From the NCBI RefSeq assembly GCF_014805625.2, contig NW_023998414.1, positions 30,794,988-30,858,987 on the forward strand: a stretch of 64,000 nt of DNA, read 5' to 3'. This stretch comes from Glossina fuscipes. Lineage: Eukaryota; Arthropoda; Insecta; Diptera; Glossinidae. The position numbers and the translations under genes are program-made. A model generated the notes under the pieces. That model made no database searches. It saw only the letters and a program-made list of their open reading frames with translations, and was not told where the DNA came from. This document shows, in pieces, positions 63,601 through 64,000 of the stretch. The stretch's first letter is position 1. Every line of letters begins with the position of its first letter.

Positions 63601-64000
63601 TTTCATAAGCGGAATGTACCTACCTAAAGAAGAAATGAATAAAAATTAATATGAACAACCTTTGAATATCGTACACCATTGTACAATTGGTCATACAACG
63701 ATTTTTCAAAATAAGGCTTTCTATGCAAAGTGGTCGATTAGAGTCACAATCGTTCTTGTGCCAAAACACTTCAACGTATCAAATTTAATGGAATTATCTC
63801 AAAAATTATAGCCTGGTAGGTTGTACATAAGAACATTAGAGGGCCAGGCAATCTTCAATTAAGAAACTAATTCTGAATCGATCGATATAATAAAAAGTCG
63901 GTCTATCTTCATTATATTATATTATATATATATATATATATACATACATATATATATATATATGTATTGAGAATTTGGTCGGCAATCGGTCTTGGGCATT
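60247..64000 (-). other. Shaker intron upstream of the S6 exons
   Basis: It contains T- and A-runs (60437-60457, 60626-60642, 60671-60698) and a repeat pair: 61580-61760 and 63660-63910 share TACAACGATT-CTCAAAATGAGGC-like and TTCTGAATCG-TCG blocks. TA arrays lie at 63920-63962. An unrecognised + strand ORF of 113 codons is at 63170-63511. No upstream Shaker exon was found. Confidence 0.55.

Overview
The window is AT-rich dipteran genomic DNA, most likely from a calyptrate or acalyptrate fly. The evidence is a Shaker potassium-channel locus with the ShA/ShB alternative 3' ends known from Drosophila, dense microsatellites and homopolymers, decayed mariner elements, a decayed non-LTR retrotransposon and many short inverted-repeat elements. 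The exact species cannot be read from the sequence.

Two protein-coding genes converge. On the + strand (1-10427) are the last four coding exons of a single-pass membrane glycoprotein. They encode a Ser/Thr/Asn-rich stalk, a fibronectin type III domain split over two exons, a transmembrane exon, and an acidic cytoplasmic tail with its own stop and nearby polyadenylation signals. All three splice junctions keep the frame (phases 0, 1, 1). On the - strand (60246 down to at least 29790) is the 3' part of Shaker: two complete, duplicated, mutually exclusive cassettes. Cassette B (S6 exon 60056-60246, tail exon 59116-59502) is ShB-like, with Ala at the position equivalent to 463. Cassette A (S6 exon 31450-31640, tail exon 31072-31350) is ShA-like, with Val there. 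Both tails end in the PDZ ligand ETDV. The exons for S1-S5 and the pore lie to the right, outside the window.

The most interesting signal is a third, small exon in each cassette (54381-54478 and 29790-29872). Each tail exon carries the same stop context, TGA-CTA-CTGG, followed directly by a 5' splice site. Splicing to the third exon keeps the phase and opens an in-frame extension of 29 (A) or 34 (B) residues. The two extensions share LLVK at the start and R-W-M-P-E-x-T-x-K-A-V near the end. The aligned codons differ mostly synonymously or conservatively, and the only length difference is one codon. Because both tail exons have lengths divisible by three, skipping them would give the same frame. 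Either stop-codon readthrough or exon skipping would therefore make Shaker channels without a free C-terminal ETDV. A further paired non-coding block (44791-44819 and 28168-28196) lies downstream in both cassettes, in the same order.

The remaining sequence is intron, long 3' region and repeats: T-rich low-complexity blocks on the + strand alternate with segments of dispersed repeats. These include three mariner remnants, a LINE remnant (18840-20465), a tRNA-derived SINE, and several families of elements ending in a CCACCAC or CCATCAC motif. A conspicuously GC-richer patch lies at about 58010-58460 inside the cassette B 3' intron.
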